From the NCBI RefSeq assembly GCF_036084755.1, contig NZ_CP107968.1, forward strand, positions 248,001 through 312,000: a stretch of 64,000 nucleotides of DNA, in the 5' to 3' direction. The notes beneath the pieces were generated by a model. The model saw nothing but the letters and a program-made list of their open reading frames with translations, was not told the DNA's origin and did no database searches. This DNA is from Streptomyces sp. NBC_00370 (GTDB taxonomy: Bacteria > Actinomycetota > Actinomycetes > Streptomycetales > Streptomycetaceae). Positions 27,148-36,200 of the stretch are shown in pieces; position 1 is the first letter of the stretch, and the number at the start of each line of letters is the position of its first letter. The translations under genes and the position numbers were made by a program.

Positions 27148-27480
27148 CTAGAACACGTCCCGCAGGGTCTGCAGAAGGCGGGCAATGTTCGTCTCGTCGC
27201 GGCGGTAGTAGGTCCACTTGCCCCGCCGGGTGGCGACCACCAGCCCTGCTTGCCGCAGCATGGCGAGGTACTGCGAGGTGGTTGACTGCCCCAGACCTGC
27301 CCGCTGCTGAATGTCGGTCACGCAGACACCGATCTCGACGTCCTCGGGCTCCTGCCCGGCGAAGCTCATGGGCTCCTTGAGCCACACCAGCATCTGGCGG
27401 CGGGCCGGGTTGGACAGGGCCCGGAACACAGCCAGCAACTCCGCCTCCGAGAACACATGATGATCGTAACGCATATACAT
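27148..27480 (-). CDS. ArsR-family winged-helix repressor
   Basis: This 110-aa protein has the ArsR layout: LLAVFRALSNPARRQMLVWL near the N terminus, a helix-turn-helix in AGLGQSTTSQYLAMLRQAG and a wing in LVVATRRGKWTYYRRDE. No CxC metal-site pair is seen; two Cys or acidic sensors are absent, so it may respond to a redox or organic signal. It is transcribed divergently from the quinone-reductase-like gene 37 bases away, so it probably represses both itself and that gene. Confidence 0.9.
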   Translation of the reverse strand: MYMRYDHHVFSEAELLAVFRALSNPARRQMLVWLKEPMSFAGQEPEDVEIGVCVTDIQQRAGLGQSTTSQYLAMLRQAGLVVATRRGKWTYYRRDETNIARLLQTLRDVF

Positions 27481-27517
27481 ATTGGTGATTCGCGATATCT
27501 CGATCTAAGCTTACGGC
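27481..27517. promoter_or_regulatory. Shared 37-base divergent promoter region of arsR-type and reductase genes
   Basis: Only 37 bases separate the two divergent start codons. The stretch is AT-rich compared with its surroundings and contains TTCGCGATATCTCGATC, with the palindrome GATATC inside. This is a likely binding site for the ArsR-type protein, based on position alone. Confidence 0.5.
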
Positions 27518-28537
27518 ATGTCGACTTCGATGCGTGTGATGGAACTCGTCCGCTTCGGTGACGCGGACACCGCGTTCGCCGCCCGAGAGCTGCCAAGGCC
27601 CACTCCCGGACCAGGGCAGGTGCTGGTGCGCGTGCTGGCCACGTCCGTGAACCCTCTCGACCTGCAGACCCGGCGCGGCGACTACCGCGACCAGGTGGCG
27701 CTGCCCGCCGTGATCGGCAATGACGTGTCCGGCGTGGTGGTCGAGACCGGCTCTGGAGCAGACGACTTCCAGCCGGGCGACGAGGTCTGGTACCTGGCAC
27801 CGACGTTCGCCGGGCAGGGAACCTACGCCGAGTTCCACGTGGTCGACCAGGCCCTGGTCGCCCGCAAACCCGCACGGTTGTCGCACGTCGAGGCCGCCGC
27901 TCTCGCGCTCGTCGGCGTGACGGTGTGGGAGGCACTGGCCGAACGCGCCGGGGTGCGGGCCGGGGAACGGGTCCTGGTGCACGGCGGAGCGGGCGGGGTC
28001 GGCTCGGCCGCGATCCAGGTCGCCGGCGCGCTGGGAGCCGAGGTGGTGACCACCGCGCGGGCAAAGGATCACGAGTTCGTCACCGGACTGGGAGCCGACA
28101 TCACGATCGACTTCTCGGCCGGCGACTACGTACCGCAGGTCCGCGCGCTGGGCGGAGTGGACGTCGTACTGGACACGGTGGGTGGGAACACCCTCTCCCG
28201 CAGCCCGGAGGTCCTCGCCGACCGAGGTCGCGTGGTATCCATCGTGGACATCCCCGAACCTCAGAACCTGCTCGCCGCGTGGGGCGTGAACGCGACCTAC
28301 CACTTCCTCTTCGTCAGCCCCGGCCGGGCGAAGCTCGATGCCCTCCGACGACTGGTCGACCAGGACAAACTCCGTCCGGTGATCGGCGCCGTGCTACCGC
28401 TGGCCGACATCGCACAGGCGCACACACTGATGGAAAGCGGCCCTGCCGCCGAGGGCCGCAAACGCCCACGCGGCAAGATCGCCATCGCTGTGCACCCCCT
28501 GGACGAGTCACCGCGCCGGACAACCCCTTTGCCTTGA
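27518..28537 (+). CDS. NADP-dependent MDR-family oxidoreductase (quinone reductase-like)
   Basis: This 339-aa medium-chain reductase/dehydrogenase has the GroES-like N-terminal domain (PGQVLVRVLATSVNPLDLQ, GNDVSGVVVETGSG) and the Rossmann motif VLVHGGAGGVGSAAIQVAGA. It lacks the structural-zinc Cys cluster, as expected for zeta-crystallin/quinone oxidoreductase types. The substrate is probably a quinone, enal or other electrophile. Divergent placement with an ArsR-type repressor suggests electrophile- or stress-induced expression. Confidence 0.9.
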   Translation: MSTSMRVMELVRFGDADTAFAARELPRPTPGPGQVLVRVLATSVNPLDLQTRRGDYRDQVALPAVIGNDVSGVVVETGSGADDFQPGDEVWYLAPTFAGQGTYAEFHVVDQALVARKPARLSHVEAAALALVGVTVWEALAERAGVRAGERVLVHGGAGGVGSAAIQVAGALGAEVVTTARAKDHEFVTGLGADITIDFSAGDYVPQVRALGGVDVVLDTVGGNTLSRSPEVLADRGRVVSIVDIPEPQNLLAAWGVNATYHFLFVSPGRAKLDALRRLVDQDKLRPVIGAVLPLADIAQAHTLMESGPAAEGRKRPRGKIAIAVHPLDESPRRTTPLP

Positions 28538-28772
28538 GCGGCTCAACCGTCGCGGCCCGGGGCGACGGCCAGCCGCTGGTGTCGGCTGATCTCCTCCAGC
28601 ACCAGGTCGAGAGGCATCAGACGCTTTCGGCAACGACCACCGGCGAGCGAAGTCGATCACCGACCTGGTGCAGTCCATTGACCGCTTCAGAAGGCATAGC
28701 TGATGCGAGCCATGCGTACCGGGCACGACCGCCCGGTGCCCGGGTAGCGAGGCAGGCACCGGTCGGTCTCCG

Positions 28773-29207
28773 TTACGTGGTCGCCTGAGCGTCCAGGGCC
28801 ATGGCGGACTCCAGCGAGACCCTGCGTGCGTTCTCCAGCGTCGCGATCTCCCAGCGGTCGTTCTGCCAGACCAGCGCGAACAGCTGCAGGAAGTACCGGG
28901 TCGGCGGGGGTTCCTCTTCACCGGCCATCACCATGCCGAAACGGTGATGCACCACGGCGCAGCCCGGCCCGATCAGCCGGGCGAACTCCACCTGGCCCTG
29001 CACGAGCCGCGAGCCCTTCAGGACCGTGTCGAAGGCCGGCTGCTGAAACGCGATCACCGTGTCACGCCCCTTGTGGAGCGTGCCGTCGAAGTCAATGAGC
29101 TCCGCGTCGTGCGCGAAGTCCGCGGCGAACGCGGCCGCGTCACCACGGTTCCACCCCTCGATCATTCGGGCAGGGACATCACGCAGGGTGTCGAGCGACG
29201 GATTCAT
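28773..29207 (-). CDS. SgcJ/EcaC-type NTF2-like protein
   Basis: This 144-aa protein has the cone-shaped NTF2/SnoaL fold pattern: VPARMIEGWNRGDAAAFAAD, FAHDAELIDFDGTLHKGRD, then VHHRFGMVMAG and YFLQLFALVWQNDRWEIATL. This resembles SgcJ/EcaC proteins of unknown function found near natural-product and stress genes. It starts 31 bases after the stop of the AraC-type gene on the same strand, so co-transcription is likely. No catalytic residues are evident. Confidence 0.85.
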   Translation of the reverse strand: MNPSLDTLRDVPARMIEGWNRGDAAAFAADFAHDAELIDFDGTLHKGRDTVIAFQQPAFDTVLKGSRLVQGQVEFARLIGPGCAVVHHRFGMVMAGEEEPPPTRYFLQLFALVWQNDRWEIATLENARRVSLESAMALDAQATT

Positions 29208-29238
29208 TGTTCAAGGCGCCTTTCCGATTGCCGTCTTG

Positions 29239-30234
29239 TCAGCCACCATCCTTGCCCGCTCCGGCGAGGTGGTCATTGACGATCGGCGCACCATCGTTGA
29301 ACACGCGTGCCCCCGGACTGTGCCCGAAGGTGGCCTTGAACAGGCGGCTGAAGTGCGCCGGGTCCGAGAAACCCCACGAAGCGGCCACCGCGGCGACCGT
29401 GGTGGTCCTGCGGGCCAGATCCGCGCGGCACCGCTCCAGACGCCGCCGGCGGATCAGGGCAGCCACGGTCAGGGGCTGGTCCTGGAAGAGCTTGTGCAGC
29501 CGGCGCAACGACACATGGTGTGCCGCAGCGACCTTGGCCGGGGTGAGATCCCGGTCGGACAGTCTCGCCTCGATGAAGCCGATGACTCTCGTGCGCAGCA
29601 CGTCGTCGTCGACCGGGCGGACGTCACCCAGGCGGGACGCCAGCGTCACCGCGATCAGTTCGATCACCGCAGCCGCCGACCGGTCCGCCTCGTGCGCACG
29701 GAACCCGTCCACGCTCCGCGTCATGTCCCGGACGAGCGAGGACACCAACGCTCCCGGGCCCCGGTCACCACGAATCCCTACACCGACCAGCCGCGCCGCG
29801 TCGTCCGCACCCAGCCGCAACAGGTGCCTCGGCATCAGCATCGTCACGTGGGTGGTCGCGGAACTGGCGAACCGCACCGGCCGCACCGGGTCGATGAGGA
29901 CGAGGTCTGTGGGGCCCAGCACAGCGGTGCTGCCCCCCTGCTCGGCACGCACATGCCCCCGCGTCACCACCTCGACCTGCCACAACTCACTGTCCCGTGC
30001 ACGCGCGGAGCGGGCGTCGCGGAAGCACTCGCCCTCCGGCGTCACCAACTCCGTCAACCGCAAAGGGCCCAGGTCACGGCTCAGCACCTCGGCCCGGAAG
30101 TCCTCGCCCGTATGCCGATCCCCGCGCAGCGGCGGCAGATCGCTGCGCTCAAGCTTCTCCAGAAACCCCTCGGCGCTTCCCAATCCGGCCTCGGCTCGCG
30201 CCACGCCGCCCAGCCGCGCCCCATCACCGTCCAT
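29239..30234 (-). CDS. AraC-family transcriptional regulator
   Basis: This 331-aa regulator has an N-terminal AraC-binding-like (cupin) ligand domain, with SELWQVEVVTRGHVRAEQGG and DLVLIDPVRPVRFAS. A C-terminal double helix-turn-helix follows: LTPAKVAAAHHVSLRRLHKL and VAAVAASWGFSDPAHFSRLF, then KATFGHSPGARV. The ATG at 30234 is preferred although its ribosome site (GGAAG at 10 bases) is weak. It probably controls itself and the NTF2-like gene behind it. Confidence 0.88.
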   Translation of the reverse strand: MDGDGARLGGVARAEAGLGSAEGFLEKLERSDLPPLRGDRHTGEDFRAEVLSRDLGPLRLTELVTPEGECFRDARSARARDSELWQVEVVTRGHVRAEQGGSTAVLGPTDLVLIDPVRPVRFASSATTHVTMLMPRHLLRLGADDAARLVGVGIRGDRGPGALVSSLVRDMTRSVDGFRAHEADRSAAAVIELIAVTLASRLGDVRPVDDDVLRTRVIGFIEARLSDRDLTPAKVAAAHHVSLRRLHKLFQDQPLTVAALIRRRRLERCRADLARRTTTVAAVAASWGFSDPAHFSRLFKATFGHSPGARVFNDGAPIVNDHLAGAGKDGG

Positions 30235-30603
30235 TAGGACAGTCTTCCACCTGCACCACTGCCGTACTCCAGTCACGGCGACCGGGCGTGGGACCTGGTC
30301 TTCCACCTGCGGCTGACCGTCCTTCCACGACCAGCGCTACACCGCCCGAACTGGCGGCTTCCGAAGCGCGCACGAGCCTGATTACGCAGTCAACAATCCC
30401 TGGCCGTGCTCACATTGCCGGTCAGGGTCAGCGGATTTACGCTTGCACCTAGGACAAGACGCTTGAGCCGGCGCTGTCAGATCAGCGGTCCGCCACCGCG
30501 CAGCCGCCGGTCGAGCACCCGCATCACAGGGATCCGGGTGCTCCCGCAACGCAATCCCGCATCCCCAGTGACATCGACAAGGTGCGGCGGGAAGGACTTG
30601 ACC
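30235..30603. other. Intergenic between divergent araC-type and molybdoenzyme genes
   Basis: About 370 bases with promoters for both directions presumed. No reading frame with coding character and no clear operator was seen. Confidence 0.4.
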
Positions 30604-31203
30604 ATGGGAACCTTGTCACCCGGCTTCCAGGGACGTCCGAGATCTTCCGACGGGCGGCTGCCGCCCGGACAGTACGAGGCGTACGACTTCCCCGTACTGT
30701 CCGCCGGACCCACCCCCCGGGTCAGCCGCGACACCTGGCAGTTCACGGTGACCACCGAGACGGGCGCCGAGCGGACCTGGTCCTGGAAGGACCTCATGGG
30801 GCTGGCGTCCGAGCGGCCGACCGTGGATCTGCACTGCGTCACCAAGTGGTCCAAGTTCGAAACCCACTGGCAGGGCGTCTCGCTCGACCTGCTGCTCGCC
30901 GACGTCGAGACGGCCGCCGAGTTCGCCCTCGTCCACGCCTACGGCGGCTACACCACCAACCTCCCCCTGGAGGACCTGCTCGACGGCCAGGCGTGGATCG
31001 CCTACGGCTACGACGGCGAGGACGTGCCGCCCGAGCACGGCGGGCCGGCCCGGCTGCTCGTGCCGCACCTGTACCTGTGGAAGTCGGCGAAGTGGGTGCG
31101 CGGGATCCAGCTGCTCCTGGAGGACGAACCGGGGTTCTGGGAGAGCGCCGGCTACCACGACTACGGAGACCCATGGCGCGAACAGCGGTACCAAGGCGAC
31201 TAG
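30604..31203 (+). CDS. Sulfite oxidase-like molybdopterin oxidoreductase
   Basis: The ATG at 30604 follows GGAAGGACTTG, giving 199 aa. The single molybdopterin-binding domain carries the Mo-ligand Cys78 in VDLHCVTKWSKFETHW and the later YGGYTTNLPLEDLLDG and HLYLWKSAKWVRGIQLL stretches seen in YedY/sulfite-oxidase-like proteins. No signal peptide is visible, so it probably acts in the cytosol. The gene overlaps the next by 31 bases; that gene encodes a flavin reductase, likely its electron partner. The substrate is unknown. Confidence 0.9.
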   Translation: MGTLSPGFQGRPRSSDGRLPPGQYEAYDFPVLSAGPTPRVSRDTWQFTVTTETGAERTWSWKDLMGLASERPTVDLHCVTKWSKFETHWQGVSLDLLLADVETAAEFALVHAYGGYTTNLPLEDLLDGQAWIAYGYDGEDVPPEHGGPARLLVPHLYLWKSAKWVRGIQLLLEDEPGFWESAGYHDYGDPWREQRYQGD

Positions 31204-31928
31204 GCGACCGGCTGCGCTGGCGGGTGGCCACACTGACGCAGCGGCGGGCGGAGACTCCGGGCGCGAGCACCCTGCTCCTGGACGTTCTCGGCTGGCCCGG
31301 ACACCTCGCCGGCCAGCACGTGGACGTGCGGCTGACGGCCGCCGACGGCTACAGCACCCAGCGCAGCTACTCGATCGCCTCCCCACCGGGCGCGGAGCAA
31401 GTCGAGCTGACGGTCCAGCGCGTCACGGACGGAGAGGTGTCGCCGTACCTCGTCGACGTGTTCGGTGTCGGTGACGTGGTGGAGCTGCGAGGGCCGGTCG
31501 GCGGCTGGTTCGTGTGGCGCCCGGAGCAGACCGAGCCCGTGCTCCTGGTCGCCGGGGGTTCCGGACTCGTCCCCCTGATGGCGATGATCCGCGCACGCCG
31601 TGCGGTCGGCGGCCGGTCGCCGTTCCGGCTCATCTACTCGGTGCGCACCCCGCAGGACCTGCTCTACCAGGACGAACTGCGCCACACCGACCCGGGGTTG
31701 GACGTGGCGTACGTCTTCACGCGCACCGCTCCCGACGGATCGCGTCGCCCGTCCGGGCGGCTGCGCGCCGAGGATCTGGTGACGTCCGGGTGGCCGCCCG
31801 ACTTCGAGCCGACCGTCTACGTCTGCGGGCCCACCGGCTTCGTCGAGTACGCGGCCGACCAGCTGGTCGGGCTCGGCCACGCACCCGGACTCGTCCGCAC
31901 CGAACGCTTCGGTCCCAGCGGAGGCTGA
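31173..31928 (+). CDS. FAD/NAD(P)H ferredoxin-reductase-type oxidoreductase
   Basis: This 251-aa protein begins at an ATG inside the previous gene, behind CTACGGAGACCC. The FAD-binding barrel contains RSYSIAS (RxYS), and the nucleotide domain has VLLVAGGSGLVPLMAMIRAR and YVCGPTGFVEYAADQL. It lacks the C-terminal 2Fe-2S domain of some relatives. It should pass electrons between NAD(P)H and the molybdoenzyme encoded upstream. Overlap on one side and a one-base gap on the other show a tight three-gene operon. Confidence 0.92.
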   Translation: MARTAVPRRLGDRLRWRVATLTQRRAETPGASTLLLDVLGWPGHLAGQHVDVRLTAADGYSTQRSYSIASPPGAEQVELTVQRVTDGEVSPYLVDVFGVGDVVELRGPVGGWFVWRPEQTEPVLLVAGGSGLVPLMAMIRARRAVGGRSPFRLIYSVRTPQDLLYQDELRHTDPGLDVAYVFTRTAPDGSRRPSGRLRAEDLVTSGWPPDFEPTVYVCGPTGFVEYAADQLVGLGHAPGLVRTERFGPSGG

Positions 31929-31929
31929 C

Positions 31930-32238
31930 ATGACCACGCTCCCCATCGACGCACCGTACGACACCTACGAAGACGACGCCTACGAGGACGGCAACGTCCT
32001 GGCCGGACCGCTCTCGGAGGTATTTGCCGTCGACCTGACCGCGGCAGTCACCACCTGCACCGGTTGCGGCAGCACGGGACCCCTCGCCCGGCTGCGGGTC
32101 TACGGCCGCGGGCCCGGACTGATCGCCCGTTGCCCGCACTGCACTCACGTCGTGCTCCGGCTCGTCCGCAGCCCCGGCACCGCCTGGCTGGACCTGCGCG
32201 GAACCGTCAGCCTCCGCATCCCACTGGACGGCGGCTGA
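31930..32238 (+). CDS. DUF6510-like small zinc-ribbon protein
   Basis: The 102-aa protein has two CxxC pairs (TTCTGCGSTG and ARCPHCTHV) spaced as a zinc ribbon, behind an acidic N terminus (YDTYEDDAYEDGNVLAG). Its function is unknown; from memory it matches DUF6510, commonly found behind this molybdoenzyme/reductase pair. It might be an assembly factor or electron-transfer partner, which is inference. The ATG comes one base after the reductase stop codon. Confidence 0.85.
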   Translation: MTTLPIDAPYDTYEDDAYEDGNVLAGPLSEVFAVDLTAAVTTCTGCGSTGPLARLRVYGRGPGLIARCPHCTHVVLRLVRSPGTAWLDLRGTVSLRIPLDGG

Positions 32239-32381
32239 ACAAACTGAGAGCGGCCGCAGCCCGGAGCCGAGTGCGGCCACCGCTCGACGCCCGCACGAAG
32301 CAGACGTCCGGCTACCGCTCGTCCGGTCCCGGATCGGCGACTGACCCAGGTCGGGCGGGTACGCGATCCGCTGGGTAACCC

Positions 32382-32537
32382 GTACTGGAACGCCGCTTCG
32401 GCGACTCGGAGTTCACCAAGGCTATGGAGTACGCCCAAAGCGCGGCGAGCCCGAACTCGGACACCCCGCTGCCCGCACTTGCGCGATTTCTGAGGTCGAT
32501 GGACGAGACCGTGACCTGTGAGGCTGGGCCACGATAG
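32382..32537 (+). pseudogene. Short C-terminal gene remnant
   Basis: The frame opens after a stop at 32376 and reads LERRFGDSEFTKAMEYAQSA, then LPALARFLRSMDET, with normal actinomycete codon use and no start codon or ribosome site before its ATG at 32424. It looks like the tail of a small protein. No family is recognised with confidence. Confidence 0.35.
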
Positions 32538-32552
32538 TCTCGGAGGGTGACG

Positions 32553-33194
32553 GTGCGGTACTACCTGTACATCAGCGACGCCAAGGTCGACATGCTGCTC
32601 GGGCAGATCGACCCCGATTTCGAGCGACGGAGCACCACTGAAGCCGGCCTGAGTCTCAAGCTGTTCAACGTAAGGCGCAGCGTCGAAGCACGTGTGCCCG
32701 ACCGGACCGCCAAGTTGGAGCGTGTCCTGCGGCACCTCGACAAGAGCGGGCAGACCGGTTCGGTTGACGAGCCCGGACCGTATTTCCGCGGCAGTCTGTC
32801 CATGCAGTGGGGGCCACTGCCCGGCGAGAGCGGCGGGACGCTGGTGTACTTCGGCGGCCGGACCGGTCAGACGATCCTGGGTCTCGGCGGAGCCGGCAGC
32901 CACGTCCTGGGGTCCGGCGCCCCGCAGACCCAGGACTTCGCGCCGTCCTCGGCGCCGACGCTGCTGGCCGGTCTCGCCTCGGCATTGGCGGCGGACGGTG
33001 CCGAAATGCCCGCCGACCAGCCTTCGCTGGCCTGGGTGCACACCGCGGGGCGGCTGCTCCGAGGCCGCCCGCAGACCGTGGAGTTCGTCGCCCGGCGCCT
33101 GCTGACCGGGCCCAGCCCGTACCCCGAACTCGACGCCCGCCCCGGTATGCGGGTACTGCTCGGCAGCCCCCTGTACGTGGCCCTGGCCGACTGA
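32553..33194 (+). CDS. DUF7019-like protein
   Basis: The GTG at 32553 is favoured over the one at 32547 because GGAGGG ends five bases before it; the protein then has 213 aa and begins RYYLYISDAKVDMLLGQID. The rest is a predicted alpha/beta protein with SLSMQWGPLPGESGGTLVYF and FVARRLLTGPSPYPELDA. From memory this is the DUF7019 family; no function is known. It begins a co-directional set with a kinase-WD40 gene 10 bases downstream and an FHA-kinase gene after that, so it may be a substrate, sensor or effector of the kinases. Confidence 0.8.
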   Translation: MRYYLYISDAKVDMLLGQIDPDFERRSTTEAGLSLKLFNVRRSVEARVPDRTAKLERVLRHLDKSGQTGSVDEPGPYFRGSLSMQWGPLPGESGGTLVYFGGRTGQTILGLGGAGSHVLGSGAPQTQDFAPSSAPTLLAGLASALAADGAEMPADQPSLAWVHTAGRLLRGRPQTVEFVARRLLTGPSPYPELDARPGMRVLLGSPLYVALAD

Positions 33195-33204
33195 CGGCGC
33201 GGCG

Positions 33205-36200
33205 ATGGCATCCACACTCTGGCAGCCCGGCGAGGTGGTCCTCGATCTGTACGAGGTACTCGACGACGTGCGAAGCGGCGGCATGGGGACGGTCCAGCGG
33301 GTCCGGCACCTGGGCTGGAGCGTGGACCTCGCGGTCAAGACACCCCGACCGGAGCAGGTCGCCTCGACGAGCGGCAGGCGCCGGTTCGAGGCCGAGGCGG
33401 GCACCTGGGTGGGCCTGGGCCTGCACCCGCACACCGTCAACTGCGCCTACGTCCGCACCGTCGGCGGCGTGCCCCGGGTTTTCGCCGAGTGGATCGACGG
33501 CGGCGACCTCGCCCAGGCCGTGACCGGCGGTCGCCTCTACGAGGGCGGGACCCAGGCCGCCCTCGCGCGCGTCCTGGACGTCGCCGTCCAGACGGCGTGG
33601 GGCCTCCAGCACGCCCATGACACCGGCCTGGTCCACCAGGACGTCAAACCCGCCAACGTCATGCTCGAAACCGACGGAACCGCCAAGGTCACCGACTTCG
33701 GACTGGCCGGGGCGCGCGCACCGGACGCCGACGGGGCGACCGCGTCCGGCGTCACCTTCGGCGGCATGACGCGCCCATACTGCTCGCCCGAGCAGGCGCG
33801 CGCCGCCGCCGGGCACCGGGAGATCCGGCTGACGTCCGCGACGGACGTGTGGTCGTGGGCGCTGACGGTGCTGGAGATGTTCACCGGCCACCGGCCGACC
33901 AACTACGGCCAGGCCGCCGCCGAGGCACTGGACGCACTGACAGCCAACGGTCCGGAGGATCCGCGGGTGCCGCCCCTGCCGCCGGCCGTCGCGGGGCTGT
34001 TGCGCCAGTGCTTCATGACGGCCGAAACGGCTCGGCCGTCCCGACTCGACGAGGCTGCCGGCATCCTGAGCGAGGTGTACGGCGACGTGCTCGGCACGCC
34101 GTACCCGCGGCCGGTCCCGAAGGCGGCCGCTCTGCTGGCGGACGGGCTCTCCAACCAGGCGCTGTCCCTGCTCGACCTCGGGCGGACCGAGGAGGCCGAA
34201 CAGCGGTGGCGGACGGCGATGGCGGCGGACCCGCACAGCCTGACCGCCACCTTCAACTTCGGCCTGCACCAGTGGCGCAAGGCGCGCAAGACCGACGCGG
34301 AACTCCTCGCCGAGCTGACGTCCGCCCGTGAGATCGGCGGCGACGACGCCCTGGGCGCGCGCCTGATCGGACTGGTGCACCTGGAGCGCGACGACCGCGA
34401 ACACGCGGCGGAGCTGCTGGGCCCGGCCGCCCCGGGTGAACCGGTACCGGCCGAAACCGCGGAGGCGCTGGCGGAGTTGGCCCGCGATCCGGGGGCCCGC
34501 GCGGTGGTCCTGACCGGCCACGAGGGGACGTCGGTGAGCGCCGTGGCTGTGACGGCCGACGGAGGCCTGGTGCTGTCCGGGGACTACCAGGGGGTCCTCC
34601 GGCTGTGGGATACGGACAGCGGCCGCTGCGTGCGGGAGCTGACGTCCGAGGGTTCGCACGTCGTGGCAGTCGCGGTGGACGGCGAAGGGCGGATCGGTCT
34701 GGTCGGCCGCGAGGAGGGCCTGCCGGAGGCGTGGGACCTCTTGCGCGGCGAGCGGCTGCCTCTGCCGAAGGGCCCGGTCGCCGAGGGCGTCACCTCGGTC
34801 GCACTCAGCGCTGACGGGTCGGTCGGCACCACCGCGCACACGGACGGCACGCTGTGGTTCTGGCACCTGGACACGGGACGGCTTGTGGGCCCGGTCCCGA
34901 GCCGGACGGAACACATGACCGCGCTGGAACTCGGCGACGGCGGCGCCATCGCCGTGACCGCAGGAGGCCTGGGAGAGACGACGATCCGCCTGTGGGATGC
35001 CGGTGCGGGCGTGTGCCGGGCCGCTCTCACGGAGCCGCGCTCCGATCCGCTTCGCTCGGCGTGGGGCGGCTTCGTGCGAAGGGCCGCGGTGGCCCCGGGC
35101 GTGCGATACGCCCTGCAGATGTGGGACGGGCCGATGGTGCTGTGGAACGTGGCAACCCGCCAAATCGCCACGCAGGTGCCCCACGACGTGAGGGACGTCT
35201 CCACGCTCGCGCTGACACCCGACGGCTCGCTCGCCGTCGTGGGAAGCGGTCAGCCGCTCCGCGTCATGCAGACGGCGACGGGCCGCTGCCTGCGCACGTT
35301 CGACGACGGCATGTCCCGCCACACGTCCCACCTCGCGATGAGCGGCGACGGAAGCCGTGCCGTGCTGACCATGCTCGACGGGCGGATCAAGGTGCAGCCC
35401 CTGCCGGTCCCCCGCTACCGCGCCCCGTGGGCGTACGCCCGGCCCCGGGCCGCCGGTGAACTGACCGATCACGCCGGGCGGTTCCGGGCGGCGATGCGCG
35501 AGGGCGAGCGGCTCTTCGAGGCAGGCCACTACGCGCAGTCGGCCGCCTGCCTGCGTACCGCGCGGGCCGTGCCGGGCCACGCGCGCAATCCCGATCTGCT
35601 CAACGCCTGGAGCATGCTCGGGCAGCACGGGCGGCGCACGGGACTACGCGGTGCCTGGCAGAAGTTCGACTTCACCGGGCGTCTCGGCAGTCCCTCGGCG
35701 ATGGCCTTCATCGGGGACGGGAGCGTGTTCCTCGCCGGGCTTTTCCCCGACCGGTTCCTGCTGTGCGACGCCGCCGACGCCCGGAACAACCGCATGATCC
35801 CTTCACTGGTCACAGCGTCCGCCGCTCCGTTGATGACGAGCGACGGGACCGCCGCGGTCGTCCCGGGCCGGTCGGAGACCGCCCTGCTCGACCTGAGGGA
35901 CGACCGGACCGTCCTGCTGGACCGTGAGGACATCCGGGCGGTGGCCCTGTCCGACGACCGTGCCTGGCTGCTGACCGGCGAGGAGAGCGGAACGCTGTGC
36001 CTCTGGGACGTCGAGGACGTACGGCGGCAGCCGCAGTACGCGGACCCGTCCTCCGGTTTCCGGGGCCACCAGGGGCCGGTGGGCGCCGTCGCGATCAGCC
36101 CCGACCGCCGGTACGGGGCGTCGAACGCCTTCAACGGCGCCGAGGAGGACCGGCGGCGACGGTACGACCTGGACGAGCTCTGCGGCTGGGACCTGGCGGC

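Noticed and set aside
34584..35628. Long antisense frames across the kinase-WD40 gene
   Set aside because: High-GC shadow frames with Arg/Pro-rich translation; the sense strand has clear WD40 motifs.
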